Under the pieces are notes generated by a model. It made no database searches and was not told where the DNA came from. It worked only from the letters and a program-made list of their open reading frames with translations. Both the position numbers and the translations under genes were made by a program. This document shows positions 49,623 to 58,152 of a stretch of DNA of 64,000 bases, piece by piece. The DNA comes from Burkholderiales bacterium (GTDB lineage: Bacteria; Pseudomonadota; Gammaproteobacteria; Burkholderiales; JAEUOS01): the NCBI GenBank assembly GCA_947473125.1, contig CANJDH010000004.1, positions 1-64,000 of the forward strand, read 5' to 3'. How positions within the stretch are numbered: the first letter of the stretch is position 1; each line of letters begins with the position of its first letter.

Positions 49623-50817
49623 CGCAAAATATAACGCGCCCTACCAATTTGAGCCTTTGCTGCCGGCCGAGGCACTGCAAGAGCCTCTTTTAGCCAAGGC
49701 GCACGACCTTACTCGCGCGGCAACGCGGCTTGCAGGCCAGTCGGCACCGGTTGAATTGCGCGCCCTGCTGCGCGGAATGAACTCGTATTACACCAACCGC
49801 ATCGAGGGGCAGCACACACGCCCTTCGGAAATCGAGCAGGCGCTGCGCAAGGATTTTTCCGCCAACCTCGATCTGGCCAAGCGGCAGCGCCTGGCCGTCG
49901 CACACATTGACACCGAAGCTGCGGTGGAGCAACGCTATCAGGGTATTGACGGTGCGCACCGCCTCTACAGCCCCGAAGCGATAGGCGATTTGCACCGTGA
50001 GCTTTTCGCCCGGCTCCCCGCCCCGGATCTGGCCACGGCGGAAGGCGGCGCGCTGACGCCCGGCGTTTTGCGCAAGCGCGACGTCACGGTGGGCAAGCAT
50101 GTGGCGCCGGTGCGCGCCAGCGTGCCGGCGTTCCTGCAAAGCTGGGCGGCTTTCTACGGCAACGTACGTCGCGGCGAAGCGGCGGTACTGGCGTTGGCGG
50201 CGGCACACCAGCGCCTCGGTTGGATACACCCATTTACCGACGGCAACGGGCGCGTGATGCGCCTGCACACCCACGCCGTGCTGACGGGACTAGGTTACAC
50301 CGGTGGCCTGTGGTCGCCGCTGCGCGGTTTTGCACGTTCCACCGACCGCTATTTCGCATTGCTGGCCGATGCCGACGCGCCACGGCAAGGCGACCTTGAC
50401 GGACGCGGCAATCTTTCCGAAAAGGCGCTGGCGGCCTGGATCGATTACGTGCTCGACGTGTGCCTCGATCAGGTGCAATTCATGGGCGGCATGCTCAACC
50501 TCTCCACCATGGAGCATCGCATTGCTGCATGCCTTGCTTTCGAAGAGCACACCTTGAAATCGGGCGTGCGCGGCGAAATGCTCAGACCCCTGCATTACCT
50601 GTTCGTCACCGGCGGTGAACTCGATCGCGGGGCATTCAAGGCGATGACTGGTTTGGGCGAGCGCACTGCCATCAACGCGCTTTCCGCGTTGCTGGTGCGC
50701 GGATTGATTCGGTCCGACACGCCCCAAGGAAAGGTGCGGTTTGCATTTCCACACCATGCGCTGCGTTTTTACTTTCCGGCGCTTTGGCCGGAAGCAGAAG
50801 CGGAGGCAGGGGCGTAA
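49603..50817 (+). CDS. Fic-domain protein (putative AMP-transferase) with N-terminal inhibitory helix
   Basis: A 404-residue Fic protein. The active-site motif is HPFTDGNGRVMR, the full H-x-F-x-x-(G/A)-N-G-R form, so AMPylation activity is expected. An inhibitory S/T-x3-E-G/N motif, TNRIEG, lies before it near residues 66-71 (NSYYTNRIEGQH), as in self-inhibited class II Fic proteins. The C-terminal part (MTGLGERTAINALSALLVRG, LIRSDTPQGKVRF) looks like a winged helix. Two ATGs compete, 49603 and 49618; neither has a clear Shine-Dalgarno sequence. Upstream DNA is AT-rich and palindromic. Target unknown. Confidence 0.9.
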   Translation: MMLAIMNAKYNAPYQFEPLLPAEALQEPLLAKAHDLTRAATRLAGQSAPVELRALLRGMNSYYTNRIEGQHTRPSEIEQALRKDFSANLDLAKRQRLAVAHIDTEAAVEQRYQGIDGAHRLYSPEAIGDLHRELFARLPAPDLATAEGGALTPGVLRKRDVTVGKHVAPVRASVPAFLQSWAAFYGNVRRGEAAVLALAAAHQRLGWIHPFTDGNGRVMRLHTHAVLTGLGYTGGLWSPLRGFARSTDRYFALLADADAPRQGDLDGRGNLSEKALAAWIDYVLDVCLDQVQFMGGMLNLSTMEHRIAACLAFEEHTLKSGVRGEMLRPLHYLFVTGGELDRGAFKAMTGLGERTAINALSALLVRGLIRSDTPQGKVRFAFPHHALRFYFPALWPEAEAEAGA

Positions 50818-50992
50818 CCGGGGGGCGTAACATCAGGTGTCCCGTCCAACGGAGAAGCGAGCAGGCTCATGAGCGCGCCGCGCGATTTTGCAGAGCGAAA
50901 TGTTGACTTTGTCGCCACCAGCAGACATCGACCGGCGCAGCAGGTAAGGCCGCCTCCCTTGGAGTCTTGCACTACACCCCCCAAATCCTTTC

Positions 50993-51161
50993 ATGCGACA
51001 AATCGGCACCCGAGCCGAGAGCCAACCCAGCCGGCTTCCCACTGCGGCAGCGCTGCGTCTGGGCGCGATTCATCAGAAGACCGGCGGCGCGCTTGCTGCA
51101 CTCGCAACCACCGGTGTGGCCAAAGGCATCTACCGCTTTCGCTCCTACGAGGAAAAAAACC
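50993..51161 (+). pseudogene. Damaged paralogue of the small gene at 51381
   Basis: Starts MRQIGTR like the intact copy, and about 40 codons later reads ATTGVAKGIYRFRSYEEKNRH, against ATGHVKGVYRFKTHEEMNRH in the copy at 51381. Beyond that the frame runs into unrelated sequence (KPDGPPGRF). The similarity of the DNA also extends about 25 bases upstream of both ATGs, with a 1-base indel, so this is a recent tandem duplication in which this copy has lost its end. Confidence 0.5.
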
Positions 51162-51254
51162 GTCACAAACCCGATGGGCCGCCTGGCCGGTTCAGGTGGC
51201 GCGAGCAGATGACGCACCGACTCGATCAGGCCGGAGATGGCCGGTGCCCTTCAA

Positions 51255-51362
51255 ACCGCCTCTCAAACTTGAGGTCGCAAATTGCGACCTCAAATTGGCA
51301 AACTCGGCATCATTTAACTGAAACATGAAATCGGCCCGAAAGCGCGTCAGGTCTTGCAGAAC
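51255..51362 (-). pseudogene. Fragment of an ORF6N (KilA-N-associated) domain
   Basis: A minus-strand frame reads VLQDLTRFRADFMFQLNDAE then FANLRSQFATSSLRGG. This is the core of ORF6N domains (x-RFPEDFMFQLT-x-EE-x-LRSQ-x-ATS-x-GGRRY). The expected continuation RRYLPYAFTEQG is missing. Such domains occur in phage and mobile-element DNA-binding proteins. A 25-bp palindrome is part of the coding sequence (LRSQFATS). Confidence 0.6.
51269..51293. repeat. 25-bp perfect palindrome inside the ORF6N fragment
   Basis: TTGAGGTCGCAA and TTGCGACCTCAA are perfect 12-bp arms around one A. It encodes the NLRSQFATS stretch, so the symmetry may reflect the ORF6N coding sequence itself or an operator embedded in it. 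Confidence 0.8.
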
Positions 51363-51380
51363 ACGCCGCATAATCCGGTC

Positions 51381-51626
51381 ATGCGACAAATCGGCACTCG
51401 AATCCTTAGTCAAGCCGAGCAACGAAAAAATGCGGAGGCGCTGCGCTCGGCTACATTACAGTTTCCCGCCGCGCAATTCTTGCCGGGGCTACCCGCCACT
51501 GGTCACGTCAAGGGAGTTTACCGGTTCAAAACGCATGAAGAGATGAACCGCCACGACGAGGAGGCGCGGGCGCGCGCCATTGCTGCATACGCCCTCGACA
51601 CCGCGCAACCCACCGGACAAGACTGA
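51381..51626 (+). CDS. Small protein of unknown function, tandem-duplicated
   Basis: An 81-residue protein starting MRQIGTRILSQAEQRKNAEA and ending in the block VKGVYRFKTHEEMNRHDEEA with a helical tail ARAIAAYALDTAQ. I do not recognise a named family, although the G-V-Y-R-F-x-(S/T)-x-E-E block recurs in small proteins of accessory regions. A TTG at 51354 is an alternative start. A broken copy lies 390 bp upstream. Followed 24 bp later by a PhyH dioxygenase. Confidence 0.55.
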   Translation: MRQIGTRILSQAEQRKNAEALRSATLQFPAAQFLPGLPATGHVKGVYRFKTHEEMNRHDEEARARAIAAYALDTAQPTGQD

Positions 51627-51650
51627 CCGGCACTATCGGGGAGCCGTTCT

Positions 51651-52484
51651 ATGCCCAAACTTCTCACCCCCAGCCAAATAGAAGCCTGCAAACGTGACGG
51701 CTATCTCGCCCCGGTGCGTGTGATGTCGGCCGCAGACGCGCACCAATGCCGCGTCGCTCTCGAAACACACGAAGCCAAAACCGGCCAACCGCTGCAGGGC
51801 AACTGGCGGCACAAGACGCACCTGCTGTTCACCTGGGCCGATGCGCTGGTGCACCACCCGGTGATCCTCGACGCGGTTGAAGATGTGATCGGCCCTGACA
51901 TCCTGTGCTGGACCACCAACTTTTTCATCAAGGAAGCCAACAGCCCTGGCTTCGTGTCCTGGCACCAGGATTCAACCTACTGGGGGCTGGAGCCGGATGA
52001 CGTGATCACGGCGTGGATCGCCTTTACCGAGGTCACGCCCGAGAACGGCTACATGCAGGTGATTCCAGGCAGCCACAAGATCGACCAGTTGCCGCACGTC
52101 GACACCTTCCACAAGGACAATCTGCTATCGCGAGGACAGGAGATTGCGGTCGAAGTCGACAAGACCAAGGCAGTGGGGCTCGCGCTGCACGCAGGCGAGA
52201 TGTCGTTACATCACATCAAGCTGGTGCACGGCTCCGACGCCAACCGCACGGCTGACCGGCGCATCGGCCTCGCGATCCGTTACATTCCGACCACCGTGCG
52301 CCAGACCAAGGTGCGCGATGCGGCGATGCTGGTGCGCGGCACCGACAAGCATCGGCACTTTGACTACGAACCGCGTCCCAAGGCTGATCTGGATGAGGCG
52401 GCGCTGGAAGCGCATGCCGATTCGGTGGCGCGCCAGGTGAAGGCACTGTATTCAGGTACGGAGAAGACAGCCTTTCGCGCCTAG
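51651..52484 (+). CDS. Phytanoyl-CoA dioxygenase (PhyH) family protein
   Basis: A 277-residue Fe(II)/2-oxoglutarate oxygenase. H-x-D is in FVSWHQDSTYWG and the distal His is in MSLHHIKLVHGSDANRT with Arg in RRIGLAIRYIP. N-terminal LTPSQIEACKRDGYLAPVRV is typical. GGGAG lies 7 bases before ATG 51651. It resembles PhyH enzymes of secondary metabolism and syringomycin-type chlorination proteins in having ILCWTTNFFIKEANSPGF, but it keeps Asp, so hydroxylation is expected. A hairpin follows. Substrate unknown. Confidence 0.9.
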   Translation: MPKLLTPSQIEACKRDGYLAPVRVMSAADAHQCRVALETHEAKTGQPLQGNWRHKTHLLFTWADALVHHPVILDAVEDVIGPDILCWTTNFFIKEANSPGFVSWHQDSTYWGLEPDDVITAWIAFTEVTPENGYMQVIPGSHKIDQLPHVDTFHKDNLLSRGQEIAVEVDKTKAVGLALHAGEMSLHHIKLVHGSDANRTADRRIGLAIRYIPTTVRQTKVRDAAMLVRGTDKHRHFDYEPRPKADLDEAALEAHADSVARQVKALYSGTEKTAFRA

Positions 52485-52512
52485 CGGCCAGACGCGGAAC
52501 ACCGCGCCGCTA
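52482..52512. terminator. Hairpin between convergent genes
   Basis: TAGCGGC (starting in the PhyH stop codon) and GCCGCTA form a 7-bp perfect stem around 17 bases. It lies between the PhyH gene and the convergent cupin gene. There is no T-run, so terminator activity is only a suggestion. Confidence 0.4.
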
Positions 52513-52542
52513 AGCTGCGGATGCTTTGCCCCTGCGGCGAGC

Positions 52543-52938
52543 CTACTTCGGCGCGTCGTACAGGGGCTTGCCCTTGTCGACAATATGCACGGTATAGAGC
52601 TTGATGACGACGTCGCCGGCGACCTTCCATCCGGCGTGCGGTACATCGCGCAGGTTCATGATCGGCGCCCCGGTCGGAAACGGAACCGCGTCTTTGCCGG
52701 GGAGCTGAATCATCCCGCCCTGCAATACGATGCCGGCTTCGACACCGTGATGAATATGCAGCGGAATCGATTCGCCGGGCTTGTATTCCGAAACCGACGA
52801 GACCACTTCCATGCCGGGCGCACCCGACAAATCCACCCGGCGGATTTCCTTGCGTTGCGGCGAATCCTGCGCCATCGCGCCAAACGGCAGCATCGCTACG
52901 CAGGCTGCCGCCAGCAAAACATTTCGAATTGACCCCAT
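52543..52938 (-). CDS. Exported cupin-domain protein
   Basis: A 131-residue periplasmic protein with signal peptide (NVLLAAACVAMLPFGAMAQ) and one cupin barrel. The metal motif is ESIPLHIHHGVEAGIVLQGG, H-x-H with the Glu following, and then PHAGWKVAGDVVIKLYTVHI, which supplies the last His. ATG 52938 has GGAGG 9 bases upstream. Divergent from a Bug receptor at 53090 with 150 bp between, so a shared periplasmic role is possible. Function unknown. Confidence 0.85.
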   Translation of the reverse strand: MGSIRNVLLAAACVAMLPFGAMAQDSPQRKEIRRVDLSGAPGMEVVSSVSEYKPGESIPLHIHHGVEAGIVLQGGMIQLPGKDAVPFPTGAPIMNLRDVPHAGWKVAGDVVIKLYTVHIVDKGKPLYDAPK

Positions 52939-53089
52939 GTTGACGCTCCTCCGTTGATGGCTTACTGCGGCCGTTGACCCCATTGTTCTGAATCGCATTG
53001 TGCGCGCACCATGTGTCCGGCACAAGGCGCATGCGCTCCGGTGTACCCTTTCGGACTTGCCACCTCGATTGATCTTCTCAAGGACCGCC

Positions 53090-54055
53090 ATGCCTGCCAT
53101 TCGAATCCTCCGTATTGCACTGATGCTGGCGCTTGCCGGCGCCATGCCGTTCGCCACCGCCCAGACCTGGCCGACCAAGCCGGTGCGCATCGTGCTGCAA
53201 TTTCCGCCGGGCGGATCCACCGACGTCGTAGCGCGCATCCTGGCCCAGGCGATGACGACCTCGCTGGGCCAGCCGGTGATTGTGGAAAACCGACCCGGCG
53301 CTGACGGCGCCATCGCCGGTGATTTCGTCGCGCGCTCGGAGCCCGATGGACACACATTCTTCCTTGCCAGCAACACCCCGATGATGCAGGTGCCGCTACT
53401 GCGGAAAAATGCCCCTTATGACCCGGTCAAGAGCTTCACGCCGGTGTCGCTGGTCGGGCGCTACATCTACGTGCTGGTCACCAACCCGACCCTGCCCGTG
53501 AAGGACGTCAACGAGCTGCTGGCGTACGCGCGCAACAACCCGGCCAAGCTGGGCTACGGTAGCTACAGCGGCGTCACGCAGCTGATGCATACGCGCCTCA
53601 AATCGGTGGGCGCCGACATGACGCTGGTGCCTTACAAGGGAGAGGGGCCGACCGTGATCGACATTCTCGGCAACCATGTGCAACTTACTTTCGCCACACC
53701 GGCGAGCACGCTCGCCCACATAAAAGACGGCAGGCTTCGCGCCCTTGCGGTGCTGCTGCCTTCACGCTGGAGCTTGTTGCCCAATGTACCTACCGGCGCC
53801 GAAGCCGGCCTGCCGCCGTTTACCGCGGGCACCTGGGCGGCCTTGTTCGGCCCGGCCCGGCTGCCGCCCGAGATCGCGCAGCGCATGAACAAGGAACTGA
53901 ACGCCGCCATGAACCGGCCGGACGTGCGCGAAAAGATCGCGGCACAAGGCTTTGAACTTTCCGGTTCGACACCGGAAGAACTCGGGGCTTACCTGCAAGA
54001 CCAGTTGCAGGCCTGGGGTCGCGCCTTCAACGAAGCCGGCATGAAGCCAGAGTGA
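53090..54055 (+). CDS. Bug/TctC-family periplasmic solute receptor
   Basis: A 321-residue Bug receptor. ATG 53090 (MPAIRILRIALMLALAGAMP) gives the signal peptide, with cleavage near ATAQ. Hallmarks: IVLQFPPGGSTDVVARILAQ, ENRPGADGAIAGDFVARSEP, TLVPYKGEGPTVIDILGNHV and NVPTGAEAGLPPFT. The C-terminus ends in MKPE. Divergent from an exported cupin protein and convergent with the K+ channel gene. Ligand unknown. Confidence 0.93.
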   Translation: MPAIRILRIALMLALAGAMPFATAQTWPTKPVRIVLQFPPGGSTDVVARILAQAMTTSLGQPVIVENRPGADGAIAGDFVARSEPDGHTFFLASNTPMMQVPLLRKNAPYDPVKSFTPVSLVGRYIYVLVTNPTLPVKDVNELLAYARNNPAKLGYGSYSGVTQLMHTRLKSVGADMTLVPYKGEGPTVIDILGNHVQLTFATPASTLAHIKDGRLRALAVLLPSRWSLLPNVPTGAEAGLPPFTAGTWAALFGPARLPPEIAQRMNKELNAAMNRPDVREKIAAQGFELSGSTPEELGAYLQDQLQAWGRAFNEAGMKPE

Positions 54056-54071
54056 AATCAACCGGACCTTG

Positions 54072-55703
54072 CTACTTCTGCGGAAAGGTCCGGTAAAAGC
54101 GCTGGATCGAGTCGCCTCCGCCGCAAATGTAAACCGCGTCTTCCGGCTGGAACGAGAACGCCGCGTCAAATTCCACCAGCACAGTTTCGCCACGCTCGAC
54201 CGCGACGACCACGCAACCGGTGTTCCGAATCCCTTCGCCCTGTTTCGGGTGGACTTTTTCCAGCCCAAGTGCCGATACCTTGGCCACCCGCAGCCGGGCA
54301 TCGACCTCCACCGCTTGTTTGCCGAGCAGTTGCCAGGCGAGCAATTGCCCCGATACCTGCGCGATCGACAGCGCGAAATCGGCGCCAGCCACATAGATGC
54401 GTTCAAGGTTTTCGGCCAGATTGACGCGCGCGATCACCGGCACGTCAGGCGCCAGGTCACGGATGATGACCGCGCTGAACAGCGTCGTCGCATCGGCACT
54501 GAGGGCGAGGACCACCGCCTGTGCGTCGTGCAGGCCGGCCTGCTCCAGCACCCGTGTATCGAGCACATTACCCACCAGGTCGACGCCAGGGCCGGGGCGC
54601 TGGTCGATCACGAATGTCTTCTCGCCACAGTCGTTCAGCAGCTGTGCCACCTTGCGCCCGACCTCGCCACCACCGGCAATCAGGAAGGGACCGTCGCGGC
54701 GCAGCCGGCGCGATCCGGCGCAGAGCGTCATGAAGTCAGCAATACTTGCGTCATTGCCAACCACGACCAGAATGCCACCTGGTTCGAGGCGCATGCCGGC
54801 CATGGGCGGCGCGACCAGCTTGCCACCTACCCATTGGCCAATGACAGCAACGCCGCTGTGCTGCCCGAGGCCGGCCTCGCCCAGTGTTTTGCCGCACAGT
54901 GCGCTGTCGCGGGCAATGCGCACTTCCGCAACCTGCAGCAGGTGACCGAGATGGGCAATCCCCTCGACCGTGGGGCTGACCTTCTGGCTGGCGCGCGCCG
55001 CCAGTTCGGCACCCAGCACATGCCGCGGCGTGAACGCGCCGCTGGCGCCGGCAAGAATCATCGGCTGGCGATGCAGCGGGTCCTCGACCAGCGCCAGAAT
55101 CTCGCCTGTATAGCCAAGCTGGCGCGCCGTCAAAATGGCAGCAGCATTGCGGTCATCACTGCCGTTGACGATCAGGGCACGTGCCTGCAGCAGATTGGAT
55201 TTCTCCAGCACGCCTTCGTCAAGGCTGCCGAAAATGACCTGGTGCCCATGCTCGAGCAGATACCGGGCTTCGGTGTCGTTTTCTTCGATGATGACCGTGG
55301 GCACGCCGGCCTGGCGCAGCTCGGTCAGCAGGGTGGCCACGGCCGGCCCGTAGTCGAACACCACCACGTGATCTTTTGCATTCGCCGATTCGTGCGGGAG
55401 CTTGGTCTCGAAGCGCTCCTCGAGCAGAGGCACCAGGAAAATCGGCAGCACCAGAAACACCAGCGTCACCCCCATGAACTGGGTGAAGACGACGAAGATC
55501 ACCATCACCGGGTGCTTCCACGAAGTGTCTGCGCCGTAGCCTGTCGTCGAGGTGGTGCCGGCGGCCCATTGCAGCGCCTGCCAGAAGGTGCGCGGCTTCT
55601 GCTCGAGATGCTCCATGCCGAGCATGTAGAGCAGGGACATCGCCAGCAGAATCGCAATCAGCGTCGCGACCAGAAGGGCGACACGAGTGTAGGTACGCTG
55701 CAT
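54072..55703 (-). CDS. Potassium channel with two C-terminal TrkA/RCK modules
   Basis: A 543-residue membrane protein. TM1 is about residues 6-29 (VALLVATLIAILLAMSLLYM), the pore helix leads to the selectivity filter TTSTTGYGADTSW and TM2 is about 71-92 (VMVIFVVFTQFMGVTLVFLVLP). Then come two TrkA-N Rossmann domains, the first from about HVVVFDYGPAVATLL and the second from FLIAGGGEVGRKVAQLLNDC, each followed by a TrkA-C-type part. This two-TM plus tandem-RCK layout resembles MthK/GsuK-type gated K+ channels. ATG 55703 is chosen because TM1 follows at once. No transport operon around it. Gating ligand unknown. Confidence 0.9.
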   Translation of the reverse strand: MQRTYTRVALLVATLIAILLAMSLLYMLGMEHLEQKPRTFWQALQWAAGTTSTTGYGADTSWKHPVMVIFVVFTQFMGVTLVFLVLPIFLVPLLEERFETKLPHESANAKDHVVVFDYGPAVATLLTELRQAGVPTVIIEENDTEARYLLEHGHQVIFGSLDEGVLEKSNLLQARALIVNGSDDRNAAAILTARQLGYTGEILALVEDPLHRQPMILAGASGAFTPRHVLGAELAARASQKVSPTVEGIAHLGHLLQVAEVRIARDSALCGKTLGEAGLGQHSGVAVIGQWVGGKLVAPPMAGMRLEPGGILVVVGNDASIADFMTLCAGSRRLRRDGPFLIAGGGEVGRKVAQLLNDCGEKTFVIDQRPGPGVDLVGNVLDTRVLEQAGLHDAQAVVLALSADATTLFSAVIIRDLAPDVPVIARVNLAENLERIYVAGADFALSIAQVSGQLLAWQLLGKQAVEVDARLRVAKVSALGLEKVHPKQGEGIRNTGCVVVAVERGETVLVEFDAAFSFQPEDAVYICGGGDSIQRFYRTFPQK

Positions 55704-55920
55704 CAATGTTGGCGGTCGCGAAGCGGCACAATCGGATGAGGGACTGAATGCAGAGGGAACGAATGCAATTGAGCGTTGCCGTTCGATCTTACCGGAGCGG
55801 CGACGGTGTCCTGCCACTTTACCAGTCGTGTGTCGCCAGCGCTACGCGGCCAGCCCGGGGACGTGGCGGTTGTGGCCTGGTGCAGTAACATCACGCGCCT
55901 GACATAAAGGAGATTTCCCG

Positions 55921-56763
55921 ATGGCGATCATCGATTCGCAGGTTCACGCCTATGAGGCAAACACCCCAAAGCGGCCTTGGCACAAGGTACCCAATTGGCC
56001 CGATCATGTGACCGGCGACGAGATGGTGGCGGCAATGGACAAGGTCGGCGTCGACGGAGCGATTTTCATTTCGTCCTTCTCCATGTATCGCTACGACGGC
56101 AGCTACGCGGTAGAAGTGCAACGCGCCCATCCCGGCCGGTTTGGCATCGTCAAGCCGGTCGACCCGGATGATCCGGCGGTGGCTGATGTCATCGCCGACT
56201 GGAAAAAAACTCCTGACGCCGTCGGCATCCGCATCATGATGCCCGAGGAGGCCGGCCTCGACCCGCAGCACCCGGGGCTGGCGCGCATCCTGCGCGAAGC
56301 GGTGCGCCACGACCTGCCGGTCAACATCCTGTGCTGGGGCAACCTCGCGGCGGGTACCGCCCTGATCGACCGCCATCCCGACACGCGTTTCATCATCGAC
56401 CACCTGGGCATCCTGCAACCACGCACGCCGCCGGCTCCGCTGCAACCCTGGGCCGACCTGCCGCAGGTGCTTGACCTCGCCAAGCGCCCGAACGCCGTGA
56501 TCAAGGTCAGCGGTGCCTGCACCCTGTCGCGTGAACCCTATCCGTTCAATGACATCTGGGACCCGCTAGCACGCGTATTCGATGCATGGGGATTCGAGCG
56601 CTGCCTGTGGGGCACCGACTGGACCCGCGCCTTTGCGGTGGTCAACTACGAACAGGCGGTCGAACCGTTCCGCCAGACCGAGCGCCTCAGTGCAAGTGAA
56701 CGGGCGATGTTGATGGGTGGTGCTTGTACCAAAGCCTACGCGTGGTCGCCGAAGAAAAGCTAG
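55921..56763 (+). CDS. Amidohydrolase family 2 (TIM-barrel metal-dependent hydrolase)
   Basis: A 280-residue amidohydrolase-2 protein. The N-terminal IIDSQVHAYEANTPKRPWHK has H-x-Y in place of the usual H-x-H. Later landmarks are the FIIDHLG strand (DHLGILQPRTPPAP) and the C-terminal metal Asp in LWGTDWTRAF. The family hydrolyses lactones or decarboxylates aromatic acids, for example the 2-pyrone-4,6-dicarboxylate lactonase and ACMSD relatives. AAGGAG lies 8 bases before ATG 55921. A plausible aromatic catabolism enzyme without operon partners. Confidence 0.87.
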   Translation: MAIIDSQVHAYEANTPKRPWHKVPNWPDHVTGDEMVAAMDKVGVDGAIFISSFSMYRYDGSYAVEVQRAHPGRFGIVKPVDPDDPAVADVIADWKKTPDAVGIRIMMPEEAGLDPQHPGLARILREAVRHDLPVNILCWGNLAAGTALIDRHPDTRFIIDHLGILQPRTPPAPLQPWADLPQVLDLAKRPNAVIKVSGACTLSREPYPFNDIWDPLARVFDAWGFERCLWGTDWTRAFAVVNYEQAVEPFRQTERLSASERAMLMGGACTKAYAWSPKKS

Positions 56764-56830
56764 GCCATGCGTGTTGGTCGCGAGCCCCGCCGTGGTGCGA
56801 GCATCGACTTTGGCCTGACCCGGCGCGGCG

Positions 56831-57127
56831 CTACCGACGTTTTGGGGTGGCGCGCTTCGTCTTGACTGCAATCAGTGCGCGCTTGGCGGCACGGGTCATC
56901 TGCTTGATGGCGTACTCGCGTTTGCCGGCTGCCGAACGGTCGGCGGCCGGCTCCTGATACACCAGCTTCACCGGGCGCCGCGCACGCGTGTAGCGCGCGC
57001 CCGGGCGCCCTGCGCCGTTGTGTTCCGCCACGCGCCGCTGGACGTCGATCGCGATACCGGTGTACAGGGTGTCGTCCGCGCAGCGGACGATGTAGACGTG
57101 CCATGTCATGGGAACGCAGTCTGCCAT
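56831..57127 (-). CDS. GIY-YIG nuclease-superfamily protein (UPF0213/YhbQ-like)
   Basis: A 98-residue protein with the GIY-YIG core: TWHVYIVRCADDTLYTGIAI (YIV and YTG in place of GIY and YIG), the Arg in VQRRVAEHN and Glu/Lys in KREYAIKQMTRAAKRALI. Small stand-alone members such as YhbQ have nucleic-acid nuclease or binding activity; the cellular role is not settled. The basic C-terminus (VKTKRATPKRR) fits. ATG 57127 is favoured over 57109 by a weak GAGTG upstream; both keep the domain. Confidence 0.85.
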   Translation of the reverse strand: MADCVPMTWHVYIVRCADDTLYTGIAIDVQRRVAEHNGAGRPGARYTRARRPVKLVYQEPAADRSAAGKREYAIKQMTRAAKRALIAVKTKRATPKRR

Positions 57128-57227
57128 CAAATCACTCTTGCACGAGTCTGTCGCTTTTGCCGGCCTCGGCTAGACTCGGGGGCTGAGCACCCACTGCGCC
57201 CACTGCGCCCGCTGCGCCGCACACCCC

Positions 57228-58145
57228 GTGACCCCTGTCGAATGGCTCTGGATCCCGATCACCATCTGGGCGGCATTTGCCCAGACGATCCGCAATGCCG
57301 CCCAGAAAGGCCTCACGGCGTCGCTGGGTGCACTCGGCGCGACGCTGGTGCGCTTTCTCTACGGCCTGCCGTTCGCACTGCTCTGGCTGTTCGGCGTGAA
57401 AGCGCTGGGCAACTTCGCCTGGCCCGCGTTGAACCTGGCGTTTTTCGGCTGGGTGTTCCTTGGGTCGGTGTCGCAGATCTTTGCCACGGCCTTGCTGCTG
57501 CGGGTGATGGCCGAGCGCAACTTTGCGCTCGGCGTGGCATATTCGAAGAGCGATGTAATCCAGTCTGCGCTGTTCGGCTTCGTGTTCCTCGGCGATGTGC
57601 TCAGCCACGGCGCCGGCATCGCCGTGCTGTTCGGCACGCTCGGCGTGCTGCTGTTATCGCCGCCGGATCGCGAACGCCCGTTTCGCGCTCTCCTCACCGG
57701 CTGGACCACGCGCTCGGCGCTGCTGGGGCTGGCATCGGGCACCTGCTTCGCCCTGTCCACGGTCGGGTTTCGCGGCGCGGCGCTGGCTCTGCCCGGCACG
57801 GCGTTTGTGATGGCGGCGGCCTTTGCCCTGGCAATTGCGCAGGCCCTGCAAACGGTTGCGCTGGGCGGCTGGCTGCTGGCGCGCGACCCCGATGTCGTGA
57901 CGCGCACGTTTCGCGCCTGGCGCCCGTCGATGTTGGCCGGCTTCATGGGCGCGGCGGCATCGGTGGGATGGTTCACGGCGATGGCGATCGAGCCCGCCGC
58001 GCACGTGCGCGCGCTCGGCATGATCGAGCTGCTCTTCAGCTACGTCGTATCGCGACGCCTGTTTCGTGAACGCCTGTCGGGCCTGGAACGGGCCGGGCTG
58101 GCGTTGCTCGCAATCGGCCTGGTGGCGGTGGCGCTGATCCGGTAA
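57228..58145 (+). CDS. EamA/DMT-family membrane transporter
   Basis: A 305-residue integral membrane protein with about ten predicted helices in two related halves: first half from WLWIPITIWAAFAQTIRNAA, second from GWTTRSALLGLASGTCFALS. The loop AYSKSDVIQSALFG and the end LSGLERAGLALLAIGLVAVAL are typical of the drug/metabolite transporter superfamily. It probably exports a small metabolite. The start is GTG 57228. A variant-B repeat follows the stop. Confidence 0.87.
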   Translation: MTPVEWLWIPITIWAAFAQTIRNAAQKGLTASLGALGATLVRFLYGLPFALLWLFGVKALGNFAWPALNLAFFGWVFLGSVSQIFATALLLRVMAERNFALGVAYSKSDVIQSALFGFVFLGDVLSHGAGIAVLFGTLGVLLLSPPDRERPFRALLTGWTTRSALLGLASGTCFALSTVGFRGAALALPGTAFVMAAAFALAIAQALQTVALGGWLLARDPDVVTRTFRAWRPSMLAGFMGAAASVGWFTAMAIEPAAHVRALGMIELLFSYVVSRRLFRERLSGLERAGLALLAIGLVAVALIR

Positions 58146-58152
58146 GTTCCTC

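Larger units (their letters stand above)
50818..51380. other. Region of degraded small genes between Fic and the 51381 ORF
   Basis: It contains a damaged copy of the small gene at 51381 (plus strand, 50993 onward) and an ORF6N-domain fragment on the minus strand (51255-51362). The first 170 bp after the Fic stop show nothing recognisable. Confidence 0.5.

Noticed and set aside
54069..55739. 556-codon plus-strand open frame
   Set aside because: Antisense to the K+ channel, whose selectivity filter and RCK domains are unmistakable.
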